NCBI RefSeq assembly: GCF_954871325.1
Contig: NC_088778.1
Span: 6,295,743-6,359,742 of the forward strand
Reading direction: 5' to 3'
DNA length: 64,000 bases
Origin: Gordionus sp. m RMFG-2023
Taxonomy: Eukaryota > Nematomorpha > Gordioida > Chordodea > Parachordodidae
Positions 12,701-23,020 of the stretch are shown in pieces. Under the pieces are notes generated by a model. It was not told the DNA's origin. It saw only the letters and a program-made list of their open reading frames with translations, and did no database searches. Both the position numbers and the translations under genes were made by a program. Within the stretch, counting starts at the first letter, position 1, and each line of letters starts with the position of its first letter.

Positions 12701-14042
12701 TACCAATACCCTAGGCATGTTAAGAAGTGATGCCCTCAATTTTATTTAAATCATAGGGGGAAAATGAGACAAATCTCAGGGGGACTCCAATGAAGGATTT
12801 TACCTTCGTCAGCAGATTTCCCTGGAAATCGGCTGCTCCAGTTTTTTAAGCAATCACTCTTAATAAAAAAAAATCCCACTATAAACTGTAAAAAATTATA
12901 TTGGTGCCAGTTTGCTAAATATATTATAAATTAATATTCAGTGATCTATAAATAGAATAAACTTTGTCTAATTTTGGCATCGTTGGGACCAAGATTTTTG
13001 TCTAACTTAGAAATGTCCAATTTCTCAAGACTTTATTTATATAGGAATGAACTTAAAATTTAAATCAAGAGTTGCCATTATCAAGAGCTTAAATTAGATT
13101 ACTGTATTTATAGTATATTTATAGTATATTTATAATATGACTAATTACCTAATTAATAATACAATATGAATAATATGACATATTTTATCATTTACTACTG
13201 CTGGCACGCCATTTATGTTCCCCCTAAAAGAATTTTTATGAATGAATATATACATCTGAAAATTTTTTTTTAATATTAAATTACATAAAATATTTACACG
13301 GGAAACTGCGTCTTACCAGCTGATTATTAATACGCATTGAAATAATATATAATGCTTCATTTCCATAACAATAAAGATAGATTATCATCCAACAGATTCA
13401 AAAAACAATAACTATGCAATATTCAAATTCTTCATTTACAAACTCTCAATTTAAATTAACTATCATAACATTCGGCTTCGGCTTTGCTGCAAATTCTCGT
13501 ATCTGACATTTTAAAATTGTTCGAATGGAATTATAATAGAATTTCATCGTAATAATAAATAAACCTCATTTTTTTTTGTTTATTAAGATATGCCACGGAG
13601 TTTTGGGGATGTGATAAAGATTAGAGGTGCCCTGTATGTACGTCTAATTTTTTTTCGACCTTTAATAGAGACGCCATTGATTCACTCATGGGTGTAAAAT
13701 AAAATCGCGAAAATGTCGGACACGAGGGCTTGCTGTTATAGTTAAACGATATTTTTTATATAATAGACCACTATACAAACTCATGCGTGATGTATTATTA
13801 AACTTATTTTTTTTAAAAATGTAGGTTCTCACGCACAATTACTCAGATATCAAACCGAGAGATTGAGGCATACGGTGCCTATAATAACGGCCATAAACGT
13901 TATAAATTTACTCTACTCCAAAACTTATAAAAGTAGTTTCGATGATTTGTCTCATACAGGATTACCTGCCATGAGCGCTATTACAAGGACTCTAGGTCTA
14001 CAAATGGTCGATTCGTCACAATATATAAAAGTTTTTTATTAA
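6726..14042 (+). CDS. COQ6: COQ6, ubiquinone biosynthesis FAD-dependent monooxygenase (12 exons)
   Basis: Mitochondrial flavoprotein that hydroxylates the ubiquinone ring at C5. Exons by similarity and GT-AG sites: 6726-6849, 6891-7019, 7065-7123, 7164-7304, 7346-7406, 7449-7495, 7544-7651, 8179-8355, 9238-9322, 10482-10617, 11537-11652, 13825-14042. Phases agree throughout and give 466 residues, very close to human COQ6 (468). Visible motifs: a basic, hydrophobic leader (residues 1-22), the FAD-binding GGGVVG at 29-34, LLERG at the end of the second strand, [10 protein letters not shown] (DG motif), WPRVALIGD and then [17 protein letters not shown] (GD motif) near 350-382, and a conserved helical C-terminus (RYQTERLRH). 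The first six introns are 40-48 bp; the last five are 527, 882, 1159, 919 and 2172 bp and carry mobile elements. The start of exon 10 is the least certain junction. No inactivating change was seen. Confidence 0.93.
7839..8053. mobile_element. hAT-type MITE (TAGTGTTG family) in COQ6 intron 7
   Basis: 215-bp non-autonomous element with ends TAGTGTTG and AATAACACTA. It is flanked on both sides by an exact 8-bp duplication GTACTAAG (7831-7838 and 8054-8061), the hallmark length for hAT transposition. Most of it folds back on itself: a GGCTAACTCAATATT-like arm pairs with AATATTGAGTTAGCC near the other end. Same family as 20462, 39335, 40570 and 55112. Confidence 0.88.
11860..11991. repeat. Right end of a CAGAGACC-type GC-rich dispersed repeat
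   Basis: The stretch AAATCGCCATTATTAGCTGT onward, ending in GCAGGTCTCTG, closely matches the right half of the repeat at 16934-17150. GCAGGTCTCTG is the inverted form of the CAGAGACCGGC end at 16934. It lies in COQ6 intron 11. Confidence 0.5.
12178..12862. repeat. Inverted pair of retroelement 3' tails in COQ6 intron 11
   Basis: Arms of roughly 215-240 bp (about 12178-12393 and 12624-12862) are inverted copies of each other around a 230-bp spacer. Read on the minus strand, the left arm and spacer encode fragments matching the C-terminal domain of the retroelement at 36234: [30 protein letters not shown] and [10 protein letters not shown]. The right arm encodes the last part of the same domain on the plus strand. 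Both copies are 5'-truncated, with their 3' ends facing outward, and both are broken. The transcript of this intron could form a long hairpin. Confidence 0.75.
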
Positions 14043-16933
14043 AAAATCTAATTAAATTATCATATTTGTACTGTAAAACCGAACGATTTATATTGTTTAA
14101 CCTAGGTGTACTCTTCCCTCTCAATACTCACTTGATGTTCTTCGGGTATACCAAATTTCTCATGTCATCTGCTACCACTTATTCCGTAAACGTCTCTGTC
14201 TGTTTTCCATATAGGGCTATCACTTCCATCGTATGCATCGACTTTAGTTTTTCGTTTCATATTTATTACCTAACCACCAAGATCTATTTATCTTTAAAAT
14301 CCTTGAGACCAATTTATTCCGGTCTAAGTTACCTACTACATTCACCTGTTCATTTTTATACCCGATCTTTGCAATTTATTTTCATATGCCACCTTCATCA
14401 GTTCACTATACACCTCTTACATAGCTTTACTAAATCCTATCTTCATAACTGGACCCAAAAAGATAATGATAACTTATAAAAATTCTAAGACCATATAGTA
14501 TCTTTGTTTACTCTCAAATTAATGGCTAAATAACCAAAGTTTTATCAAAATAGAGACTTTAAAAGAAGTATATATTATCCTCATCTCAAACCTCCCAAAG
14601 TTTGTACTTCTTGACTACCCTTAAGATTACAAATTTACTAGAACAGCTGTCTGCTTTCAGCAGAACTAGTAGTACCCCTAGCCCCAAAAGGTGGGAGATA
14701 TGCCCTGATATTAGTAACAAAAGAATCATTTTACAACGCCGGTATCCTGAGCTCTTCGCACACTTTTTATAAATAAAACACGCGCACCGCTCTCTCTCAC
14801 ACCATATCTTAAGTGAGTCTTTTCATTTCCAACACAAATCAAAGTAATTGGCCTACAACACTTTTATTACAAACGCTACAGAGTTACGTGCATGGCTCTT
14901 TGAAATTTTTGGGCTAATGGCAACTTTTTGGATAAAAAGATGCTCTTATAAACCGTCTTTTATAAAATGAAAGGGTTCAAAGCGTTCCCTAAAAAATTAT
15001 TAATCTCTGATAAATGCTTCAACCTAACATCATTATTGTTAGTTTCATGGTGTATTATGATTTTTTCTTTGTTTATCGAGATACTCAGATGGAATAAAGA
15101 TAAATTACATGAAACAATCTATAAATATTGTTCATAAAATATTTTATAATTTAATTACACTCTAATAAAATAATGATTGACCACTTATTTAAAAATAAAT
15201 TACAATATTCATATGTAATTTATATTCGTAAATTTCCTAATTATAAACATATCATAGAAGAGGATAATGGATTTCGTTTCGTAATCGACTATTAGCCCAA
15301 CTCCCAACAAATTAATTATTAGTATTTTGTAATAATGTGTGATGGATACGATGTGCCGAATCAAATTCTTCGTTTTCATTACATATTTATAATAATTCTA
15401 TAGTAGTAATAAATATTATGTAAATTTAAATGAATCAATGTTAATCAAGGGTAAATTTTAAAATAGTATTTTGTTGTTGAATTTGTCTTGGAATACACCA
15501 ATCTGTTATGGGCTAATGTTTTTAGCATTAATTTAGATACGGACAAAGGCTAGTATGGGTGGGTTATCGGGAATTTGAAATAATATATTTTTTTCATTGA
15601 CAATTTCAACTTATTCTTTATTTAATTTAAAAAAATTTAAATATCTGTTTAGACGATGTCTTCTCTAGCAATTAAAAATCGGCCATTTTATTTTAGCAAA
15701 AATCTATAAACAATATAAACAAACGTGAGTGTCTTGGCAAATATTTTGCGCATTTTTTTAAATTGCTTGCAAAGATGTAGCTATATAAGTACAATATTTT
15801 CAGATAGGCGAAACAACCGGAACCCTCGAAACCACGACAGGTTTAAGAACCGGAAACAGAGATCCTTTAGAAAATAAATTTTAAGGAAATTTGATTACTT
15901 TGTTATACTCAGATTTAAAATAATTTTATTTTTTTTTCGGATGGATTGGGTCGGGAAACAAAATATTATTAAATACTAGTTCATATAAATAGTATATATA
16001 CCAAACAAAAAAAATACACAAATATGGCGAAAATTTCTGAAATTTCAGGGGAGGCACAATGAAATATATACTACAAGATTGTGTTTTCATTCATTAAATG
16101 TATTTAAAAGTGTCCAGCTGTAACGCCATTTTGTGGTTTGCACTATAAAGTAATGGGCAGGTGCGTGGCAAGTGAATTTTTAATATTTTTAAGGCGAAAT
16201 GAGAAAACATACTTTTATTGAAACTACATTAAAAAATAAATAAAGATCAAACATTGGACAGGCGGGCGGGCTGAACAAAATTTATAGATAAATGGGTAGG
16301 ACGGGTAAATGTTTAAAATAAATTCAGGCTGGTTAAAAAAAGTGTCAAAACAACGACTGAGCGGGCCTTTTGGTTAAAACTCGCCCATTGCAGACCTCTT
16401 TTTTGCACGTCTATTAAATGAAATTAATGTGCATTCATATGATGATAAATAAAGACAGTTAGTCGAAGTGGCAAGTCACATAATGGCGCTATAGTTGACT
16501 CCCCTATGTGTAGACATTTTTGATTAATGAATCACTAATCTAATAGTATATACGGGTAAGGGTTCCTCCACACATGCTGGAATGCATTTTCGGTTAGATC
16601 AGATTTTTTTTCAAATTTAAAAATCACCCTTCAGTTAAATAATATAAAATACAAAGATCCCGAATACCCATGGATTACATATCCCAATACGACAATTGTA
16701 ATTAAAATAATCGCAACCTTTTTTTTAAAATAGGGATTGACTAAAATATATTGATTTAAATTTCGCTGTCCATTTTGTATTGACCTTTTGACACATTATA
16801 CTGGGAATAAAAAATAGTAATTTCTATTTGATTATACTTAAAAAATCTTTTATAATGATATATTTTTTGGTTTTTTATATTTAAATAAATGATTTCATTA
16901 AGAATATTAGTAGTCAATACCACATATTATAAT
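14043..16933. other. Intergenic DNA with repeat fragments
   Basis: 14100-14470 has a less AT-rich composition. On the minus strand it carries scraps such as MEVIALYGKQTE that recall the tail of a LINE reverse transcriptase, but too weakly to assign. 16022-16075 and 16545-16695 belong to a dispersed repeat (AAATTTCTGAAATTTCAG, then ACATGCTGGAATGCATTTTC) that recurs near 25815 and 28915. 16255-16400 is a GC-rich patch with GGGCGGGC motifs. No gene is supported. Confidence 0.4.
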
Positions 16934-17152
16934 CAGAGACCGGCAGGCACGGCCGGTGTACTCGGTTTAATTTTTTAAAATGTAATCTGGCCTGGAAAAA
17001 TAAATAACCGGGCCGTGCCTCAATTTTTTTAAAAATGCTAGGGCCGGGCCATATATTTTAAATCGCTATTATTAGCTATAAAAATTAAAAATAAGTATAA
17101 TATATTTTGAAAAAATCCTGAATTAAGTGGTATCTCTCTATGTATACCTCTC
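16934..17152. repeat. CAGAGACC-type GC-rich dispersed repeat
   Basis: Begins CAGAGACCGGCAGGCACGGC. It contains GGGCCGTGCC and GGGCCGGGCC motifs, then AAATCGCTATTATTAGCTAT, which it shares with 11900-11940. The right end is degraded. A related left end (CAGAGATCTGC) lies at 41010. The CAGAG terminus suggests a hAT-type non-autonomous element, but no duplication is visible here. Confidence 0.45.
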
Positions 17153-18252
17153 GTTGGTTTATGCATCTCACCAGCTCCGTTCTTATCGTTTAGTCACACA
17201 TAATTCCTGTGTAGCGGGTGGGTGAGTTGGAAGGGATTATATCTATTTTTTGTGAATAACGGGATTATTTAGACCTCCTCATAGCATGTTGTGCTGAAGG
17301 AATATATTAAATTTTCCATAAAAATTTGTATGCATCTGAGAAACTCTTATTTAACAAAATACACAGTATCTTATAGGTTGTTTAATATTTTTTAATAAGA
17401 TGCTTTGATCTGTATCTAAGATACATTTTTTTATAAAATCTATCTCCAAGATATATTTTTATGGTGTAAAATTTCATTTTAGTTTCGGGTAGGAAAATTA
17501 TAAATAATTTTGTGATCGAAAAAAGGGAGGGGCAGTATTGGTTTGGTTGAGTTCATAGGCGGAGACAAAGGATCTAGGGAAAAAATATAATTTTCCCCTT
17601 TTTATCAATTTGATTGTTTTCTTAAATATAATTTTAAGTAGATAAAAATTTTTCCATCCACCACACTACCCCACGCGAATACTATCCACACCTATCGGAA
17701 CGCCTTTCATATGAATTGCATTGGGTCTAATGAGTTGGTTTTCCACAGATATCTGATGCAAAACATCTAATTTTTGCTAAAATTTAATTTTCCCCAGTAA
17801 AATAGGAGTTTATTTCCATTTTTTTTTACAATTTTCGGAGAATTTTTATACCGATATGTCTAGAAATATTTACTACAATTATCTTCAAACTTATTTCACC
17901 ACAATTTGATTTTATGTTACGTACGTATAATTATTTTTAATGCAATTTAAGATTAATGACTAACTAGTTCAGTAATTATGATATATGTATCTAGAGAAGA
18001 GTATGAATGCCTGTTAAAATTTGTGCCCTGTTCTCGCATGTTTAAAACATCGCTAGATAAACTAATTAATTCCTGGCAATAATTATTTAATGACTTATCG
18101 CATTCAATGCGAAAGAACTCAATTACATCTTATAGCATCATTTCGAAAAGCATCATTCATTATTATATCATGTAATTTATGATTAAAATAATCAATAATT
18201 TTTATAATATTTCCTTTTTAATACCTGGAAGGTACCACTTAAAAAAAATATA
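17153..18252. other. Upstream region of the glycoprotein gene
   Basis: AT-rich with no gene. 17395-17465 has ATCTGTATCTAAGATAC-like sequence resembling the hAT repeats at 25427. CATAGGCGGAG at 17553 resembles the terminal motif of the 5281 element. No convincing core promoter could be identified. Confidence 0.4.
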
Positions 18253-18840
18253 ATGATGTCCCCTAATTATCTATCCATGCTAATAATTCTAACCGCGTAC
18301 ATTTCTTTACTAAAATCTCACTCACTTCCAAGTGAATCCTTTTTGCTGCAAACTTTCTTCAACGAATCAGCGCCAGTCTTCCCGCTATTACCACATGAAA
18401 ATAACTTAACAAACCAGATCACCTTAGAAAAACTCCTCAATGCCACTGCTACAAAATATGTTAGCAAGGTCAGGGTCAAATTGCGAAATGGGTCTTTCAT
18501 CAACTACTTCATGCCTCCCTTGTTGGCTCGTTCTATAGTGGTGCTAGAAGGAAATGATTCCAAGGATTATTTCAACCAAAACAAGAACAATACGGTGCTC
18601 ATAGATGCTAAATCTATTGTGAGTAAGGCGAAAAGTATTAAAAATGAGGGGATGGAAAAGAAAGCGCCAATGGCTGAGCGCATTATGAAGACCCTTGAAA
18701 CGCGAAACAAGAACATTTTTTATATATCAGAAATATCGGGACCCGGTTTACCAATCTTCATGAGTTGCACCACTATAATGATCATCGTTTTTATGATAAT
18801 TTCTATAAGCATTGTTAAACCTTCTTCCAATTCTACATAA
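18253..18840 (+). CDS. Orphan type I membrane glycoprotein, single exon
   Basis: The 195-residue frame is intact and not a family I recognise. Residues 1-23 look like a signal peptide (hydrophobic core LSMLIILTAYISLL). The extracellular part has six N-glycosylation sequons (N37, N51, N63, N79, N101, N112) and no cysteine. Residues about 168-188 (IFMSCTTIMIIVFMIISISI) form a single membrane segment, followed by only a few residues. A central segment, KYVSKVRVKLRNGSFINYFM, looks structured, and 118-150 is Lys-rich and helical. An in-frame second Met directly follows the first. AATAAA follows 27 bases after the stop codon. The frame is longer and less AT-rich than the surrounding DNA, which supports a real gene. 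The inference is a cell-surface or secretory-pathway protein; an N-terminal exon upstream cannot be excluded. Confidence 0.75.
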   Translation: MMSPNYLSMLIILTAYISLLKSHSLPSESFLLQTFFNESAPVFPLLPHENNLTNQITLEKLLNATATKYVSKVRVKLRNGSFINYFMPPLLARSIVVLEGNDSKDYFNQNKNNTVLIDAKSIVSKAKSIKNEGMEKKAPMAERIMKTLETRNKNIFYISEISGPGLPIFMSCTTIMIIVFMIISISIVKPSSNST

Positions 18841-18866
18841 TGCTTTTACTTGTAAAAAAAAATAAC

Positions 18867-18872
18867 AATAAA
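18867..18872 (+). terminator. Poly(A) signal of the glycoprotein gene
   Basis: AATAAA lies 27 bases after the stop codon, in a run of A-rich sequence. Confidence 0.55.
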
Positions 18873-20461
18873 ATAATTAACATTATACCCAAAATTGAGT
18901 CTTTTAATATTTTATAGTATTGTTTAATTAATAACACTCCTCCCCCATATTATTCCATTTTATAATAAATAAAAAAATTGAAAAATATATAAATAGAGGA
19001 AGAAGGGGGTGATATATTTCCCAATGTTTCCTAAGATACCAATTTAAAATAAAAAGGATCATAAAAATTTGCCTAAATTTATAATAATTGTTATATTTGT
19101 ATATGTAGGCATTAAATACGATTCAAACCTTTAATTATTTTTATGCTTAGCTCCCACATTTCTTAACTTTTGGAGTTGGGATCATTAATGAGTTCTATTA
19201 TATATAATATATACCATAAAGGATTTTCTTTAAAAAAAAAACGTTATTAATTAAAATCTTCAGCTGCATAAAAATATGATTAATTTTCTTTTCTTCTATT
19301 TTCAAGTCTACCAAATGGAATCGTAAATAAAATATACCAATCAGGCACTTGCACCACGGGATGGGGTGCGACGTAAGATTTTATAATTAAAAAAGGGTGG
19401 ATGGGGGTAGGGGTTAGAAGGATGTAAGGTTTTGATAATAATAATTTTCATTTTTGCTGATTTTGAATATTTATCATGGCAAGATTTTCGGGGTAAAATC
19501 ATCAAAGATTGGAGGTGGAGGGAGAAGCATTCGTCTTATTATATTAATTTATTTTCCCCCATAAATTTTATATAAAATGCAAAAATTATAATTATCTTTA
19601 AGTTTTCGAAATGTGAACAAAACCGATAATAAGTTAAATTTGGCTCCAATAAAATATAGTATTGTTTGTTAATGGTACTAGTTTTTGAGGAACTTTTAAG
19701 TAGAACTTTGAAGAAAAGTAATTCTAGCTTGTAACAAGTTACATTTTTGGTAAACTCTTAAGAAGGCAAAAATAAATCAACTCGCGTCTCCATGTTAAGC
19801 AGATTTTCTAAGGGACGTGTTCTGAATAATTAGTCGAATTAGCCGAAATTTAGCTAAAACCCAACTATAATGAATAGATTAGATTCTCTTAATATAATGT
19901 AAATAAATCTCTTTGACAAATTTTCATTATACATAATATATAATAATTTATTAATAATATTATATTATGATTTGTTCATATAATGATAAATAATAGATAT
20001 ATAGCTACTTTTATTTAATATAAAATTAACATAATTTCCTTTTGTTTAAATTGACTATAATGTAACAAACTATGTAAATTAGATTTCAGCAATTGTAACC
20101 AGATAAATTTCAAGTAAGGTATAAACTATGTGATATGTAAAACTAATTACATTTTGGACATGGTAACTTTCAAAATTATGTAAAATAAGAAAACGTAATC
20201 ATAGAATTCATTGAAGAAACGAGAGATAGAAATATGCGAATATTTTTATTTTCAATTTAAAAGTATCGCCACTGTTGGCGATACTTTTATAATTAATTTT
20301 GAATGATATTCATTTTTCTTTTTAAAATAAAGTAAAACATAAAAAATTTTACGAATCAAAAAAGAGAACATTACAATTTTTAAATGTAACTATAATCATA
20401 ATCAATCAGTTCTTTCAAAATTAATACATCTGTTCAAAAGAAATTTTTTTTTTAAACAAAA
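18873..20461. other. Intergenic DNA with one strong hairpin
   Basis: No gene is seen. 20258-20289 is a near-perfect hairpin with a 14-bp stem around the loop CTGT (AAAGTATCGCCA pairs with TGGCGATACTTT). It is flanked by a weaker imperfect extension, so it may be a tiny fold-back element. The rest is AT-rich. Confidence 0.45.
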
Positions 20462-20686
20462 TAGTTCTTGTTAAACGGCTTCATTTGAGCCGATTTTTAA
20501 AAACGGCTAATCCAATATTTTCTCCAGAAAAATATTACGTAACCCTCAAAATTTTGCTCATAGATTGGCACAAAGGTCTAGACATCTATTAGAGAAATCT
20601 AGAGGCTTAGGCAATATTTTTCTGGCTAAGTTATTGAGTTAGGGGTTTTTAAAGATCGGCTCAAAACTAGTCATTTAGCAACACTA
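20462..20686. mobile_element. hAT-type MITE (TAGTGTTG family)
   Basis: 225-bp copy with a degraded left end (TAGTTCTTGTTAAACGGCT) and right end AGCAACACTA. Flanks AAACAAAA and AATCAAAA differ at one base, consistent with an aged 8-bp duplication. The internal fold-back arms GGCTAATCCAATATTTTCTC and AATATTTTTCTGGCTAAG are recognisable. Confidence 0.8.
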
Positions 20687-21999
20687 AATCAAAATATAAT
20701 ATAACTTTAAGAAACACTAATAAATACAACATGATATGCTTATGAATATTATCAAAAAACATACAGCAATAATAAGTTTATACCAAAGTTGGCATTAAAT
20801 ATATTAATATAGTATAAAAGGAAAATGTCATAATCTAAGCCAAAAAAAAAATTAGTCTTGAAATTTCGATTTCAAAAAGAAACTGTTTTAAAAATCAGTT
20901 GAAAATTATATTGGTTTCTCTATTTTTTTAAAATTTTTATGTAACAGCTAAGTTCTGGTTAAGGATCTGAAGATTATAGCGGTTTCGTTCACTCCGAATT
21001 CCAACAAATTTTTGCTTCATTCGATTTGTGACTCCATCTTGAAATATGGCAATACTCACTTTTTAACAAATTTACATCGCCATTTCCTAAAAAATATTTT
21101 CATTAAATAATATTTGTTTTTAAAAATAATAAGAAACTATACACTAACTAGACACTAATGTTTAAATTATAATTTTATTTTATACTTTTGAATAAAAAGA
21201 TCAAAAACACTTTTCACCTTTCACTCTTTTAGCACGAAATTATACAAACATAATTTTTTAACGCATAATAAATATTATAAATCAATAGTTTAGGAATTAT
21301 GACAAAAAATACACATTAATATATTTAATTATTTTGATCAATCGATTTTACGATTAAGACATGGTGCATTTCTTTAACTAATCTTAGAGAAAAAAAATTT
21401 CATTCCTGGGGGAGTATTCGGATATATTTCCGGGCAGTGGCAAAAAAAAAAGAATAATTTTTAAAAAAATCAGTGATGTTGAAAAAAAAAATTTTTTTTT
21501 AAAGAAATAAAAAATGGTGGCAGATCGATTTTTTTTTAAAAAAAATATTAATTTAAAAATGACACGATTTGGGCCTGGCCAATAGGGCCTCACATCTCCT
21601 CTTCCAATAGATGCTCGGAAAATCGAAAGCGAACGGAAATCATTTTTATATCAATCGGATCCCAAATGGGGTCATCAACAATCAATTAATATAATTTATT
21701 TTTTTTAAAAAAAAAAATGTTAAAATCATATGATGGATCGTTTAATTATCCATTTAAAATGTGCATATTTTTAATTTCTTTTATGAAACTATTGACGGAT
21801 AATAACAAGTCCAAAAATTATGACAAAAAATAACAATCGGGTCTGGTCAAAAAATTAACAAAAAATATATCGGACCATTGTAACGTTGGTACTGGTTAAA
21901 AAGATGTAATATTATAGGTTATTTTTATAAAAAAAGTTCGGCCATTTGAGCAGAGTAAGAAAGCATATGGTATGAACAAAGAAAAAACATATCATATAA

Positions 22000-22174
22000 T
22001 GGTGTTGTTTAAAAGACTCTATTTGGGTCGATTTTTTTAAATATCATGTAACCATCGAGATTTAATGTCAACCTTTCTCCTAACTACCAGTAAAGTCTCC
22101 AGGCTTACACAATATTATTTTGGGCGAAAATCTTAATAAATTATCGACCAAAATCGGGTCTCTTAACAACACTA
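22000..22174. mobile_element. Degraded hAT-type MITE (TAGTGTTG family)
   Basis: Ends TGGTGTTGTTTAAAAGACTC and CTCTTAACAACACTA match the family termini. The interior is diverged and shortened, and no target duplication remains. Confidence 0.6.
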
Positions 22175-23020
22175 ATACGCTGAATATCCATATTCCACTT
22201 ACCATATATTCCTCACCTTATGTTTGCCATAATCTTTTTAGAGTATACCATTTTCGTTTCTTACAATCTCACTTTCAACCAAATTCCATCCCTCTTTATG
22301 GCTTTTCCTAAACTTAACTGTGGGAAATGCTTCGTGTACAGGCCTCAAATTTCCTTTTGAAAATCAAGTTTACCAAAAGTGGGTTTCTGTTTTTAGCCTA
22401 TTTGAAACCCGTTATTATTAATCGAAAACTTATCTACTAAATTTTTAAAAAAAAATCTCTGAATTTTAAATTACCACTCTTATACCTGATATTTCTAATT
22501 GCTAAATCATATACCTAAGATAGCTCAACTCCCATCCCCATAAGTATCCCCTGTTTAACTATATCTATATGATGCATTCAAATCAGCAGCCACTGCTTAT
22601 CTTATTTAAGGAATCAGGCATCAATAAAACTTTCTCATTTTTGCCGAAACCTTTTTCTTTCCACTTTCTAATCAATTTAATTATGTGCCATAATCTCCGA
22701 GATATATTCCGACACCATTTATAAGGTACAATCGTCATTATCTTAATGTCTTACTATTTATATATATCTTCTGATATTTTTTTCACACTAACAACATTTC
22801 TGTGACTTTTATAATATAAAATAACATTTTATGCTATTATCATCTCCTAACGATCATTCCTTAGAGCTTCCTATTTTATTTCTTATATATCAAATTTTAT
22901 GTATTTCAATCGGTCAGAGAATATCATATTTTTGCCAACTAAAGTATACTATACATGCGTGTGGCACGGAAAAAATGCCTAATCTCCTGCTTTATCATAT
23001 TGGAGCATCATAAAGTTATC
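22175..23020 (-). repeat. Possible LINE remnant (antisense)
   Basis: Composition shifts to C-rich on the plus strand, unlike its neighbours. On the minus strand, scattered frames read AVAADLNASYRYS (resembling the D-x-N-A motif of LINE endonucleases) and TVKFRKSHKEGWN. Stops interrupt every frame. This is a weak call based on short motifs only. Confidence 0.25.

Noticed and set aside
14066-14479. 137-codon plus-strand open frame
   Set aside because: Low-complexity hydrophobic translation; the minus strand has faint LINE-like scraps, so this looks like the antisense of a relic.
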